DNA from: QIJE01 sp048541835
GTDB lineage: Bacteria > SZUA-79 > Acidulodesulfobacterales > Acidulodesulfobacteraceae
Reading direction: 5' to 3'
Assembly (NCBI RefSeq): GCF_048541835.1
Contig: NZ_JBLEOY010000001.1
Location: 186,001 to 250,000 of the forward strand
Length of the DNA stretch: 64,000 nt
Under the pieces are notes generated by a model. It worked only from the letters and a program-made list of their open reading frames with translations. It was not told where the DNA came from and did no database searches. The position numbers and the translations under genes were made by a program. Numbering within the stretch: position 1 is the stretch's first letter; the number at the start of each line of letters is the position of its first letter. Positions 1-8,609 of the stretch are shown one piece after another.

Positions 1-143
1 CCTAATACCGCTTCTGACGGAACAGGGAGGGCACATGATTCTAAGATCATTAAAAAAATAATTCCGGGATATCCTAACGAAATAGCCCAAGTCAGAAATA
101 TACCTATATAACCTTCGCTAAAATTTTTAATACTTAAAATCAT
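1..143 (-). CDS. DedA-family membrane protein, N-terminal part (runs off the left edge)
   Basis: Reading the minus strand from an ATG at 141-143 gives 47 codons open to the window edge. The peptide has a hydrophobic stretch followed by a segment ending ESCALPVPSEAVL. This matches the N-terminal re-entrant motif of DedA/SNARE-associated membrane proteins (E-x-P-x-P-S-E), which are flippase-like transporters of undecaprenyl phosphate or other lipids. It lies 31 bases downstream of bioA on the same strand and may be the last gene of that operon. No clear Shine-Dalgarno is seen. Only the first quarter of the protein is present, so the family call rests on one motif. Confidence 0.6.
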   Translation of the reverse strand, partial: MILSIKNFSEGYIGIFLTWAISLGYPGIIFLMILESCALPVPSEAVL

Positions 144-174
144 ATGGTTTATTTTTTTATTATAAAAGCGGTAA

Positions 175-1530
175 TTATAGTGTAACGGCTTTTACGGAAT
201 CGTAAATAACGGACATGAGGATATCCATGGTGCAACTGTCTATGACGAGAGGTGGCATGATAACGATGACGTCCCCTAAGGGTCTAATGATTACTCCTCT
301 ATTTCGAGCCTCAATAATAACCTTATGCCCTATTCTTCTCTTTACTTCGAACGATTCTTTAGTATCCCTATCTTTTACTAATTCTATGCCTGCCATAAGG
401 CCTATATTTCTTATATCGCCGACCGTTTCTAACGAGGTTAAGTCCTTAAGCAGTTTGTTGAAATGTATTATTAAGGGTTGTATTCTGTTTAAAAGGTTGT
501 TTTTTTCGAATAACTCTAACGATTTAATAGCGCATGCAGATGCAAGCTGGTTCCCTGTATATGTATGCCCATGAAAAAATGTCATATTATCTTCATAGTT
601 TCCTAAAAAGCCATCATATATCTCCTGCGTAAAAAGTGTCGCCGCCATAGGAAGATAACCCCCTGTAATGCCCTTAGCCATGCACATAGCGTCCGGCAAT
701 ATATCTTCGTGAAATGAAGCAAACATTTTACCCGTCCTACCAAAACCGGTCGCAACTTCATCGAGTATCAACAGAACATCATTCTCCTTACATACTCTTT
801 CTATCTTTTTCATATATCCCGTCGGCATCGTTATCATTCCCGATGCGCCCTGTATCATAGGCTCTATTATAAGCGCGCAGGTTTCTTCAGCGTGAAACCT
901 TATGATTTTTTCGGCTTCTTCGGCGCAATACAGCCCACAATCTGGATGCTTAAGGCCAAACGGACATCTATAACAATACGGATATGTTATCCTGATGGTT
1001 TCAAACAGCAAAGGCTTATAAATAGAATGAAAAAGCCCCATTCCGCCGACGGAAACGCTCCCGATAGTATCTCCGTGATATGCCGACGTTGCGGCTATAA
1101 TTTTTTTCTTATTTTTATATGCACGCCCTTTTTGTTTAAAATATTGAAACGCAACCTTAATAGCTATTTCTACCGACGTCGAACCCGAATCGGAATAGAA
1201 AACTTTTTTAAGGCTTTTGGGGGCAATTTCTATAAGTTTTTCGGCAAGAATTGCCGACGGAACGTTTGCGAGCCCGAGAAGCGTGCTATGGGAAACTTTA
1301 TCTATTTGCTCTCTGAGGGCTTCATTTAATTCGCTGTTATTGTGCCCGTGAACATTTACCCATAAAGACGATATCCCATCTATATATGCCTTGCCGTAAA
1401 TGTCGTAAAGGTAAACACCCTCTCCTCTTTCTATAACTATATTTTGATCCTTCTCCCAGTCTATCATTTGAGTAAAAGGATGCCAGACAAATTTTTTATC
1501 TAACTTTTCGATACGGTATAAATCGGTCAT
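175..1530 (-). CDS. bioA: Adenosylmethionine--8-amino-7-oxononanoate aminotransferase
   Basis: PLP-dependent enzyme of biotin synthesis that converts KAPA to DAPA using S-adenosylmethionine as amino donor; cytoplasmic. The 451 residues cover a full class-III aminotransferase. Visible are HGDTIGSVSVGG (from residue 152), LDEVATGFGRTG with the PLP Asp near 257, and the Schiff-base lysine K286 in MAKGITGGYLP. A Cys-rich insert near 186-202 also occurs in some BioA proteins. The ATG start overlaps the stop of the upstream PHP gene as ATGA, so translation is probably coupled. bioD is encoded separately at 29.7-30.4 kb; bioF and bioB are not in the window. Confidence 0.95.
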   Translation of the reverse strand: MTDLYRIEKLDKKFVWHPFTQMIDWEKDQNIVIERGEGVYLYDIYGKAYIDGISSLWVNVHGHNNSELNEALREQIDKVSHSTLLGLANVPSAILAEKLIEIAPKSLKKVFYSDSGSTSVEIAIKVAFQYFKQKGRAYKNKKKIIAATSAYHGDTIGSVSVGGMGLFHSIYKPLLFETIRITYPYCYRCPFGLKHPDCGLYCAEEAEKIIRFHAEETCALIIEPMIQGASGMITMPTGYMKKIERVCKENDVLLILDEVATGFGRTGKMFASFHEDILPDAMCMAKGITGGYLPMAATLFTQEIYDGFLGNYEDNMTFFHGHTYTGNQLASACAIKSLELFEKNNLLNRIQPLIIHFNKLLKDLTSLETVGDIRNIGLMAGIELVKDRDTKESFEVKRRIGHKVIIEARNRGVIIRPLGDVIVIMPPLVIDSCTMDILMSVIYDSVKAVTL

Positions 1531-2831
1531 GAATAAATCTCTATATTATTAGAATAAAGATACGTTATGCTCTTTCTCCCGAAATAGACGTCTATTTCCA
1601 CTCTATAAAAAGACGAACAGGATACATCGGCAACGGAGCCGGATTTACAAATAGATTTTAAATCGGAATGCTTTACCTTATAAACCAAATTGTTATTCTT
1701 CGAAGAAAATATCATTTTGCCATTATGAAACAGATTTATGACAAATACGTTTTTTTTCGGATTGATATTTACTCCTGCATATATTATAACATTTCTATCC
1801 ATTTTATTTATATCCATCTCATGCAAATCCGAAACACTAAAACGAACTGAATCTCCGCTGGTATAAAGTTTATTACCGTAGGAAATCTCGTAATAAAATC
1901 CTTTCGGAATACCAAACATATCGTAGGAAAAATAACATTTTCCATTTTTTAACGCTTTTATTATAGCCTTTTTATCTTCTATATAATTTCCGGACGGTTT
2001 GGCGGTAAGCAAAGCATGCGTTCTTGCTACTGAAAAAAGCTCAGAATATTTTGGAAATTTAATTCTATTTTTTTTTGTTATCTTTACGTTTGAATGAGCA
2101 TCTATAGAGGCTATACCTACTTTTAAATCCTTATGTTTCTGAGCTTTATCCCAGAATATTATTGTTTTTTTAGGTTTATGAGATAAAAAATGCATTGCGT
2201 AAAATGGATTAATTTTATATGTCAAAATTACGAGCAATATATAAACCGGGCTCATTCCTCTCCACTGGGAATCTAAATTTATAATCTCTATCCCGTTATA
2301 GCCCTCGACGTTAAAATTTTTCCATGGCGTCCACCAGTTATGCGGATGACATATAACGGCAACCCCACCCTGTTTTTTGATATCAGAGAGTACTTTCTCG
2401 TAACTTCCTCTCTTTATTTCCTTTTCTATTCCGACGGCAAGAAAATGCCCGAATTCCGTATTTATTTCTTCTCCCGCAAAGTATAAAACGTTGCCGTAAT
2501 AGCCTTCAAGGCCGTCTAATTTCGGTTTTAGCGTGTTATGATCTGAAGATATAAGGAAATCGGCCTTCAATTCTTTTGCGATATCTATGAGGGATTCTAT
2601 GCTGCCGGAACCGTCGGAATATGTGGAATGAAAGTGAATAATTCCATTTAGCTCGAACAGTTTATTGCGCAAATCGAAGGTCTCGGTATTCAAAAAATCT
2701 ATTTTTAATTTAAAAAATTTTATTCTTATATAAAATAGCAGTACAAATATAATTAACGCCGCTAAGATTAATAAAAATCTATGGAATGCGATTAATTTAA
2801 GTAAAAAATTTATATAGCCGATATTTTGCAT
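1527..2831 (-). CDS. PHP-domain metal-dependent phosphoesterase-like protein, membrane-anchored
   Basis: Protein of 434 residues with one predicted N-terminal membrane segment (about 19-38), then a PHP (polymerase and histidinol phosphatase) domain. Metal-binding motifs are visible: HFHSTYSDG with H66, H68 and D73, SSDHN at 96-99, a Glu in GEEINTEFGH, and ICHPHNWW near 160. The arrangement resembles CehA/McbA-type PHP hydrolases rather than polymerase-associated domains. The C-terminal 150 residues look beta-rich. Substrate is unknown. It starts 22 bases after the WaaA-like gene and overlaps bioA by 4 bases, so it belongs to that operon; an envelope role is inferred from the anchor only. Confidence 0.75.
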   Translation of the reverse strand: MQNIGYINFLLKLIAFHRFLLILAALIIFVLLFYIRIKFFKLKIDFLNTETFDLRNKLFELNGIIHFHSTYSDGSGSIESLIDIAKELKADFLISSDHNTLKPKLDGLEGYYGNVLYFAGEEINTEFGHFLAVGIEKEIKRGSYEKVLSDIKKQGGVAVICHPHNWWTPWKNFNVEGYNGIEIINLDSQWRGMSPVYILLVILTYKINPFYAMHFLSHKPKKTIIFWDKAQKHKDLKVGIASIDAHSNVKITKKNRIKFPKYSELFSVARTHALLTAKPSGNYIEDKKAIIKALKNGKCYFSYDMFGIPKGFYYEISYGNKLYTSGDSVRFSVSDLHEMDINKMDRNVIIYAGVNINPKKNVFVINLFHNGKMIFSSKNNNLVYKVKHSDLKSICKSGSVADVSCSSFYRVEIDVYFGRKSITYLYSNNIEIYS

Positions 2832-2853
2832 TTTGTTTCTGCTCTAATTTTAT

Positions 2854-4149
2854 TTACGTGATTATATTTTCGGCAAAATATTGTTTTAAATAGTTTTCAA
2901 TTTCATCCTTTTTTCTCAGGCAAAAATCCGACCCGTTTTCACCCATCTTACGCCTAAATTCTTTATCTTTTATTAGTTCTATCAAGCAATCTTTAAAATT
3001 ATTCTCGTCTACTACGGTTATTGCATTATTTTTATGCATATCCGATACTATATCTTTAAAATTGATCGCATAACTTCCGGTAACAACCGCCCTACCGTAC
3101 GAAGCAGGCTCTATCACATTATGCCCGCCACCCTCCTTTTTAAATAAACTTTTTCCTACATAGACTATATCGGAAATTAGATATATATCGTCTAAAACAC
3201 CATATTCGTCTACAATAAGAGATTTAATCCCGTCGTTTTTTAAAAAGTTTCGGATATTTTTATAATAAGTCGGATTTAAATCAATTTTACGGGCCTCTTC
3301 AAATAATTCCGATGAAATCTTTATATTTCTGGGAGCAAAAATAAATTTTAAATTTCCGGTCAAATTTTTAGTCGAACATTCACTTACTATCTTTTTTACA
3401 AGATTTAAAATGAATATGGATTCTTTCTCGTGAATAGAGACAAAGGATATAAACGTGTTATTGCTGACTCCCCCGCATTGAAGCATGTCTATCACATTAG
3501 TCACACCCCTGTTACCGGCACGTCCGAAACGGAAATTAAATTTCAAAGATACAGGTAAAACGTCTAATTTTAGAGAATTCACGCCGGAAGTCCGAAGAAT
3601 GGTTACCGATAAACCTTTAGTTCTTGAAAGCGGACCTATAAGATTTATGCCCATTTTTTTTAAAGCAGTAGACTTAATATCGATAAAAAACACTTTTACG
3701 CCGGCATCTAAAAGCATATTGAGCAAATTTTTAGAAATATGGTGCTGAATGGATATAAAATAACCCGGATCAACGGCAGATACATATCTCTTCAAAATAA
3801 ATTTAAACGCCGCAACGGGATGAAAAAAATAAAGCATTGATTTAGAATATTCAGACAAATTTATCTTTTTTCTAGCAAAATATAGGGTCGAACTCGTTTT
3901 AAAACTTATGAAAAAAAATTTCTTACTTTCTTTTTCGTTGTTGTTAGGCAGTGATCTTATGGTGTCCATTATATATAAAGCCGACTTAAACTCGCCTATA
4001 GACTCTGCATACATCCAGAATCTTTTGGCGCCGACTGAAACGCCTGAAAAACCGTCGCTATTAACACCCCGGCCTTTTAATTCTGTTAACTGTGAAAAAA
4101 AAATTCTATTGAAAGACAGATATCGTTTTAGTTTTGCGAGTGTTTTCAT
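2854..4149 (-). CDS. waaA: Divergent 3-deoxy-D-manno-octulosonic acid (Kdo) transferase-like glycosyltransferase
   Basis: GT-B fold glycosyltransferase related to WaaA/KdtA, which adds Kdo to lipid A precursor at the inner membrane. The N-terminal acceptor domain has AESIGE (residues 48-53) where classical WaaA has a HxxSVGE-like motif with the catalytic Glu. The C-terminal nucleotide-sugar domain has VYVGKSLFKKEGGGHNVIEP, matching the WaaA G-G-H-N-x-x-E-P signature. The usual PRHPER-like motif is degenerate (APRNIK), so this is a divergent member. Length (431) is normal. Neighbours are the Trm112-like protein and the PHP gene. It could be a Kdo-transferase paralogue with another acceptor. 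Confidence 0.75.
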   Translation of the reverse strand: MKTLAKLKRYLSFNRIFFSQLTELKGRGVNSDGFSGVSVGAKRFWMYAESIGEFKSALYIMDTIRSLPNNNEKESKKFFFISFKTSSTLYFARKKINLSEYSKSMLYFFHPVAAFKFILKRYVSAVDPGYFISIQHHISKNLLNMLLDAGVKVFFIDIKSTALKKMGINLIGPLSRTKGLSVTILRTSGVNSLKLDVLPVSLKFNFRFGRAGNRGVTNVIDMLQCGGVSNNTFISFVSIHEKESIFILNLVKKIVSECSTKNLTGNLKFIFAPRNIKISSELFEEARKIDLNPTYYKNIRNFLKNDGIKSLIVDEYGVLDDIYLISDIVYVGKSLFKKEGGGHNVIEPASYGRAVVTGSYAINFKDIVSDMHKNNAITVVDENNFKDCLIELIKDKEFRRKMGENGSDFCLRKKDEIENYLKQYFAENIIT

Positions 4150-4199
4150 TAATTGTTCATAAAATAAGTTAGTATATATGCAAAATAGAACTTCCTTTA

Positions 4200-4276
4200 G
4201 TTTAATCCGAATCGTTTAAATTTAATCCGAATCGTCTATATTTATCGAATCGTCTATATTTATCGCATCGTCTATT
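4200..4276. repeat. Short tandem repeats at the 3' end of the Trm112-like gene
   Basis: An 18-base unit, TCGTCTATATTTATCGAA-like, is repeated about two and a half times at 4231-4273. A second direct repeat, TTTAATCCGAATCGT, occurs twice around 4200-4235. In the minus-strand gene the 18-base unit encodes the repeated six-residue block D-D-S/A-I-N-I, giving an acidic tail. The second repeat lies partly downstream of the stop codon. The pattern suggests slippage-type expansion. Confidence 0.8.
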
Positions 4277-4425
4277 AAAAGCATCGGAATTTCATCTTCT
4301 ACCGGATAATATGCCCTGCAAGTTTTACAAATAAGAATCTCTTTCCCTTTAAAAATTTTGTAAATAAGATTATTATGACATTTTGGGCATACAAGAAACT
4401 CTTCCGCCATTTCTTCAATATTCAT
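4222..4425 (-). CDS. Trm112-like small zinc-ribbon protein with acidic repeat tail
   Basis: Protein of 67 residues with two Cys pairs, CPKC and CKTC, followed by YYPVEDEIPMLL. This is the signature of the Trm112p/UPF0434 family (YcaR-like). In other organisms Trm112 activates methyltransferases; bacterial homologues are commonly found in lipid A/LPS gene neighbourhoods. Here it sits 3 bases downstream of cysS and 72 bases upstream of the WaaA-like gene, matching that habit. The last 16 residues are a repeated acidic D-D-x-I-N-I tail encoded by an 18-base tandem repeat, longer than the usual bacterial protein. Confidence 0.85.
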   Translation of the reverse strand: MNIEEMAEEFLVCPKCHNNLIYKIFKGKEILICKTCRAYYPVEDEIPMLLIDDAINIDDSINIDDSD

Positions 4426-4428
4426 GAT

Positions 4429-5910
4429 TTATTTACCTCCTGTCTTATAAGTCGTGCCTAACCCTGTATCTTCCAATACAACGCCTTTTTCTAAAAGTTT
4501 ATTTCTTATTTCATCGGCAAATTTATATTCTTTATTTTCCCTTAAAGTATTACGTTTTTTTATCAACCTTTTTATTTCTTCTTCGCTTAAAGAAACCTTA
4601 GGAATATCCTTTACATTTGATTCTATAAGTCGTTTTACGTTTTCGTTCAATATTCCGAATATCTCCGAAAGAGTTTTTTTAATGAACAGCATGGCTTCAT
4701 CTAAAAAATTTGAATCTCCACGCATTATAACCTTTTGGCTCAAGGAATCGTTAATAATTTTGTTGGTTTTCCTTACAAGGTTGAATATAACGGATATTGC
4801 CTGCGCCGTATTAAAATCGTCGTTCATTGCTTCATAAAACTCGTTTTTATAATGTTCGATATTCTCTCCGCTTTTGTCGGAGGCGGATAGGACAAGATTG
4901 AAGCCGCCGTTCTGTCTGCTTTTAAAATCATCATATAAATTTATGGACTGATAAAGCCTCATGAGACTTCGGTTTGCACTCTCTATACCGTCTAAGGAAA
5001 AATCTATATATGACCTGTAATGCGTAAACATAAAGAAAAGGCGCATTGCTTCGGGATTATGTTTATCCAACACATCTCTTACCGTAACAAAATTTTTGAG
5101 AGACTTAGACATCTTTTCATTATTTACGTTAACAAATCCATTATGAATCCAATAATTTACGAACTTTTTCCCGGTAAAACTTTCAGACTGTGCTATCTCG
5201 TTTTCATGATGAGGAAATACAAGGTCGGATCCCCCTCCGTGAATATCTATACTCTCACCAAGAAATTTCATGCTCATTGCCGAACATTCTATATGCCATC
5301 CGGGTCTTCCTTTGCCCCAGGGGCTATCCCACGACGGTTCGCCCTCCTTTGACCTTTTCCATAGGGCAAAATCCAAAAGATTTTCTTTTTCCTCATTCAA
5401 TGGAATCCTTGCCCCCGCGATAAGCTCATCAATATTTTTATGGGAAAGTTTCCCATAATTCTTAAACGAGCCTACCCTGAAAAAAACATCTCCGTTTATC
5501 TCATATGCATGCTTCCCTTTTATTAAATCTTTAATCAAATTTATCATTTCACCGATGGTTTCCATAGCTCTCGGTTCATAAGACGGATTCAGAACCGACA
5601 ACCTCTTCATGTCTTCGCGAAACTTTTCTATATATTTTGAAGATACTTCTTCAACCGAGCTGTTGTCTGAATTTGCCCTTTTTATGATTTTATCGTCTAT
5701 ATCGGTAAAATTTCTAACATATACCACTTTATAGCCTAAATGCATTAAATACCTATAAATTATATCAAATGTAATATACGCCCTGGCATGCCCTATGTGA
5801 GAGAAGTCATATGCGGTAATTCCGCATACATACATTAAAACCGAGTTTTTATTTAAAGGTTTAAAAAGTTCCTTCGACAGAGAAAGAGTATTGTAGATAT
5901 AGAGATTCAT
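4429..5910 (-). CDS. cysS: Cysteinyl-tRNA synthetase
   Basis: Class I aminoacyl-tRNA synthetase charging tRNA-Cys; cytoplasmic, monomeric. All hallmarks are visible in 493 residues: zinc ligands C29, C209, H234 and E238, the HIGH motif at 38-41 (HIGH), and KMSKS at 266-270, then the C-terminal helical anticodon-binding (DALR) region. ATG start at 5908-5910. It is probably the first gene of a minus-strand operon running through the Trm112-like gene, the WaaA-like gene, the PHP gene and bioA. Its upstream region is shared with the divergent HNH gene. Confidence 0.97.
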   Translation of the reverse strand: MNLYIYNTLSLSKELFKPLNKNSVLMYVCGITAYDFSHIGHARAYITFDIIYRYLMHLGYKVVYVRNFTDIDDKIIKRANSDNSSVEEVSSKYIEKFREDMKRLSVLNPSYEPRAMETIGEMINLIKDLIKGKHAYEINGDVFFRVGSFKNYGKLSHKNIDELIAGARIPLNEEKENLLDFALWKRSKEGEPSWDSPWGKGRPGWHIECSAMSMKFLGESIDIHGGGSDLVFPHHENEIAQSESFTGKKFVNYWIHNGFVNVNNEKMSKSLKNFVTVRDVLDKHNPEAMRLFFMFTHYRSYIDFSLDGIESANRSLMRLYQSINLYDDFKSRQNGGFNLVLSASDKSGENIEHYKNEFYEAMNDDFNTAQAISVIFNLVRKTNKIINDSLSQKVIMRGDSNFLDEAMLFIKKTLSEIFGILNENVKRLIESNVKDIPKVSLSEEEIKRLIKKRNTLRENKEYKFADEIRNKLLEKGVVLEDTGLGTTYKTGGK

Positions 5911-6130
5911 ATTTTTTTTATTTTTTATAATTTATACCGTCACACACCATATAATACTATATGTTAACATATCCGGATTTTTTTTTAACCATTTTTTGAT
6001 AATAATTTAATACAAATGAAACATAACTTTCATAATATCGTAATATTGATCTGATATATTATTACTTAACAGAAAGTAACCGAAAAGCAATATTAAATAT
6101 TTTCGTCTAAATAAAAAGAGGAAACGGCGC
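5911..6130. promoter_or_regulatory. Divergent intergenic region between cysS and the HNH-domain gene
   Basis: About 220 AT-rich bases separate two genes that point away from each other, so it must hold promoters for both. A GAGGAAAC Shine-Dalgarno-like sequence lies just upstream of the plus-strand ATG at 6131. No convincing pair of -35/-10 boxes, operator or structured RNA was recognised by eye. Confidence 0.5.
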
Positions 6131-7462
6131 ATGAATATAAATATTTGGGACAGCGAGGGCTCTTTCGAAGGTAAGACTCACGCGAATTGCAAGTTGAAAA
6201 TAGAAAACGGGGCGAAAGAAGCGATATTGACTGAAGAAACAGACTTACGGTCAAGCAAATATAAAAATATTTCTAAGGGAGAAATGGAAATAAAATCTCT
6301 GTTAAATTCAGGCTTTATCGTTAAGAGCGATGAGGAATTTCTGTGCAATACTTATGGCTTTATTGACGGAGACGTTAGAAATAATTTTAACAATTTATTC
6401 TTAAAAAATAATTTTATTGAGGTTCAAGGAGCGTCTTTTAGACAAATGTCGCCTTACGGAAGAAATATTACAGTGAAAAATATCGTTATGTCTTCGGAAA
6501 AATTTAATGAAATCAATTCGGCAAAATATGCGAATAACTATAAATATGATGAAAAATTTAATAACGAATACAAGCTTTGCGAATTCACCCTAAAAAATTA
6601 TTTCATGCTCAAACAAAACGATAATAATAATGTGAAAATAAAAACGGACGTAAGAAATGTTTCTCCGGGAATTATAGATATAGGTCATCATCCAGATTTA
6701 AAACGGATAAAATACAGTATTAACGAAGTGCCTTCGGTTTATAAGTTTAAATATAATAGGGAGAAATCAGAGGATCGCGAAGGTAAAAAACCCGCGTTGG
6801 GAATATTTAAAGATTATAAAGAGACAAGGGATGGATTCAAAAATGTAAACGTGTATATAGATGACAAAAAAGTAATAGAAATGGAATCTATTTATAACTG
6901 GCAAAAAATTATGGATTACGTTAAGAATAGGGATATGCAATTTTTAAAGGACTTAAGAATGGATAAGAAAGGTAAAATATTAGACGGAATAGAGGTCCAT
7001 CATATTAATCAGCTTCAAGATGACGGAAAAGACAATGTTAAAAACCTTATTGCAATAAGCAAAAATATGCATGGGCTTGCTGATTCCCATAAAATACTTA
7101 TAGATAAAAATGCCGGGTACTATAGAGAATATTTTTTTAACAACGATGTTTATAACGATCGTAATAATAAAATCTCGCCGATAGAAAAATATTCGGACAA
7201 ACTTTTGAACAATACAGGCGATTTAGATCTAAGCGATAAGATATTTCTTAACGGTATAAAATTAGAAGTTGAATCCGGCTCCGCAATGAGGCTCGATATA
7301 CTTATGGATAATCCGGAAGATATGCGATTATTATTTATAGATGGAAAAACGGGAGAAGAATTGAGGCTTTACATCTCAAAATCCAATGACGAAGTGGATA
7401 AGGATATCGTAAGAACAGCATTGCTAAACTTCGTTAAGGATTTGCCTACAAGTATCGGATAA
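6131..7462 (+). CDS. Unrecognised protein with an HNH nuclease-like motif
   Basis: Protein of 443 residues with no family recognised over most of its length. Residues 288-314 read EVHHINQLQ...DNVKNLI...NMH: H290-H291, N305 and H314 in the spacing of a beta-beta-alpha metal (HNH) nuclease. The N-terminal 280 residues are rich in Asn, Lys and Tyr, with no signal peptide or membrane segment. The last 120 residues after the HNH motif form a separate segment without recognised motifs. The ATG has an upstream GAGGAAAC ribosome site. The next gene (7524) is co-directional after 61 bases, so the two may be one unit. It could be a DNA or RNA nuclease, a toxin, or a structural protein that only keeps the fold. 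Confidence 0.6.
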   Translation: MNINIWDSEGSFEGKTHANCKLKIENGAKEAILTEETDLRSSKYKNISKGEMEIKSLLNSGFIVKSDEEFLCNTYGFIDGDVRNNFNNLFLKNNFIEVQGASFRQMSPYGRNITVKNIVMSSEKFNEINSAKYANNYKYDEKFNNEYKLCEFTLKNYFMLKQNDNNNVKIKTDVRNVSPGIIDIGHHPDLKRIKYSINEVPSVYKFKYNREKSEDREGKKPALGIFKDYKETRDGFKNVNVYIDDKKVIEMESIYNWQKIMDYVKNRDMQFLKDLRMDKKGKILDGIEVHHINQLQDDGKDNVKNLIAISKNMHGLADSHKILIDKNAGYYREYFFNNDVYNDRNNKISPIEKYSDKLLNNTGDLDLSDKIFLNGIKLEVESGSAMRLDILMDNPEDMRLLFIDGKTGEELRLYISKSNDEVDKDIVRTALLNFVKDLPTSIG

Positions 7463-7523
7463 ACTTTGTTTATCCGATATAATAAATCAAAATAATATTA
7501 ATAAAGAGATTAATTAAAATATC

Positions 7524-8609
7524 ATGGAAAAAGACGCAAAAAACGATCAATTAAAAAGATATAAACTTTTAGCTTCACATATCGAAATATTTAAAAAGGC
7601 ATTCGACGTTTATATTAATTATTCTAAATTGATAGACGAAAACATTAACGAGCGGGAAAATAACGATATGACGGCGATTGACGGCGATTCAAAAATCCTG
7701 CTTTTCGACGAGCTGGCTTTTAATTACTATCAAACCGTAATTCATGCTCTAAAAAAAATAACAAAGCACGATAAAGAATATATAGACGTTTTAATTACGA
7801 CATACGAAGAACTTTGGAAAGCCGCTCCAAAACTCAAAGATAAAGATTATATTACGTCATATTTACTTGATTTATGCAAATTTTTGTATGAAATAGAAGA
7901 AACTGCTAAATTAACTTTTTTTTATAATCTTCTAATTTATAGTAGAGGAATTCCCTTTGTATCGTTCGGTGAGAAACGTGAAAACTATTTGATAGGTTTA
8001 CATTCTAAAAAGGGAGAGAATGATCCATTTGAAGAGTTTAGAAAAGATAGAAAGGAAAGAATTTTAAATAACTTTGATGAACGGCTCTTCGAAGAAGCAT
8101 ATGAAAGATTCTTTCGCTTACTCACAGGATGGAAGAATAGAACGGATGGATACTATACTAAAGATGAAATATTTTTCATGAATGGTCTATTTATACTGGA
8201 CGAGCTAACTGATATTATTAATCTATGGGAAAATAATAAGGACGTAAATAAAGATATAAACAAAAACATGCTTGATGTCAATCCTACTAAAAGCAAAATG
8301 CGCGAAACGAATAATTCGTTAGATTATAAAACAGCCGATAAGGGAGACGACGAAGCGAAGACCTCAAGAAGATTCAAGAAACAAAAAGAGGGCGAAAACG
8401 TATATAAACAGGTTTACGGTAATGAAGTGAATGAAGCAATATCCGGATACAACAACAAAGCATTAAGATATTTCAAAAGAGCTATAAACTATAACCCTAA
8501 TAATTCAAGATACTATTACGAATGCGCCAGATGTTTAAAAAATTCTGGAAAATCCGATGAAGCGGAAAAATTTTTTAGAAAAGCATTCGATTTAAAGTCA
8601 GAATTATAG
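7524..8609 (+). CDS. Unrecognised protein with C-terminal TPR repeats
   Basis: Protein of 361 residues. The first 230 are helical-looking and unlike any family I recognise. A charged, low-complexity linker follows (about 236-295, rich in Asn, Lys, Asp). The C-terminal 65 residues carry TPR-type repeats, with ALRYFKRAINYNPNNSRYYY followed by ARCLKNSGKSDEAEKFFRKA. TPRs usually bind partner proteins. It follows the HNH gene on the same strand and ends directly against the stop of the convergent aldehyde dehydrogenase gene with no gap. A partner or scaffold of the HNH protein is an inference from position only. Confidence 0.6.
   Translation: MEKDAKNDQLKRYKLLASHIEIFKKAFDVYINYSKLIDENINERENNDMTAIDGDSKILLFDELAFNYYQTVIHALKKITKHDKEYIDVLITTYEELWKAAPKLKDKDYITSYLLDLCKFLYEIEETAKLTFFYNLLIYSRGIPFVSFGEKRENYLIGLHSKKGENDPFEEFRKDRKERILNNFDERLFEEAYERFFRLLTGWKNRTDGYYTKDEIFFMNGLFILDELTDIINLWENNKDVNKDINKNMLDVNPTKSKMRETNNSLDYKTADKGDDEAKTSRRFKKQKEGENVYKQVYGNEVNEAISGYNNKALRYFKRAINYNPNNSRYYYECARCLKNSGKSDEAEKFFRKAFDLKSEL

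Noticed and set aside
5020..5458. Plus-strand open frames inside cysS
   Set aside because: They lie fully opposite a conserved tRNA synthetase, have no ribosome site and no family resemblance.
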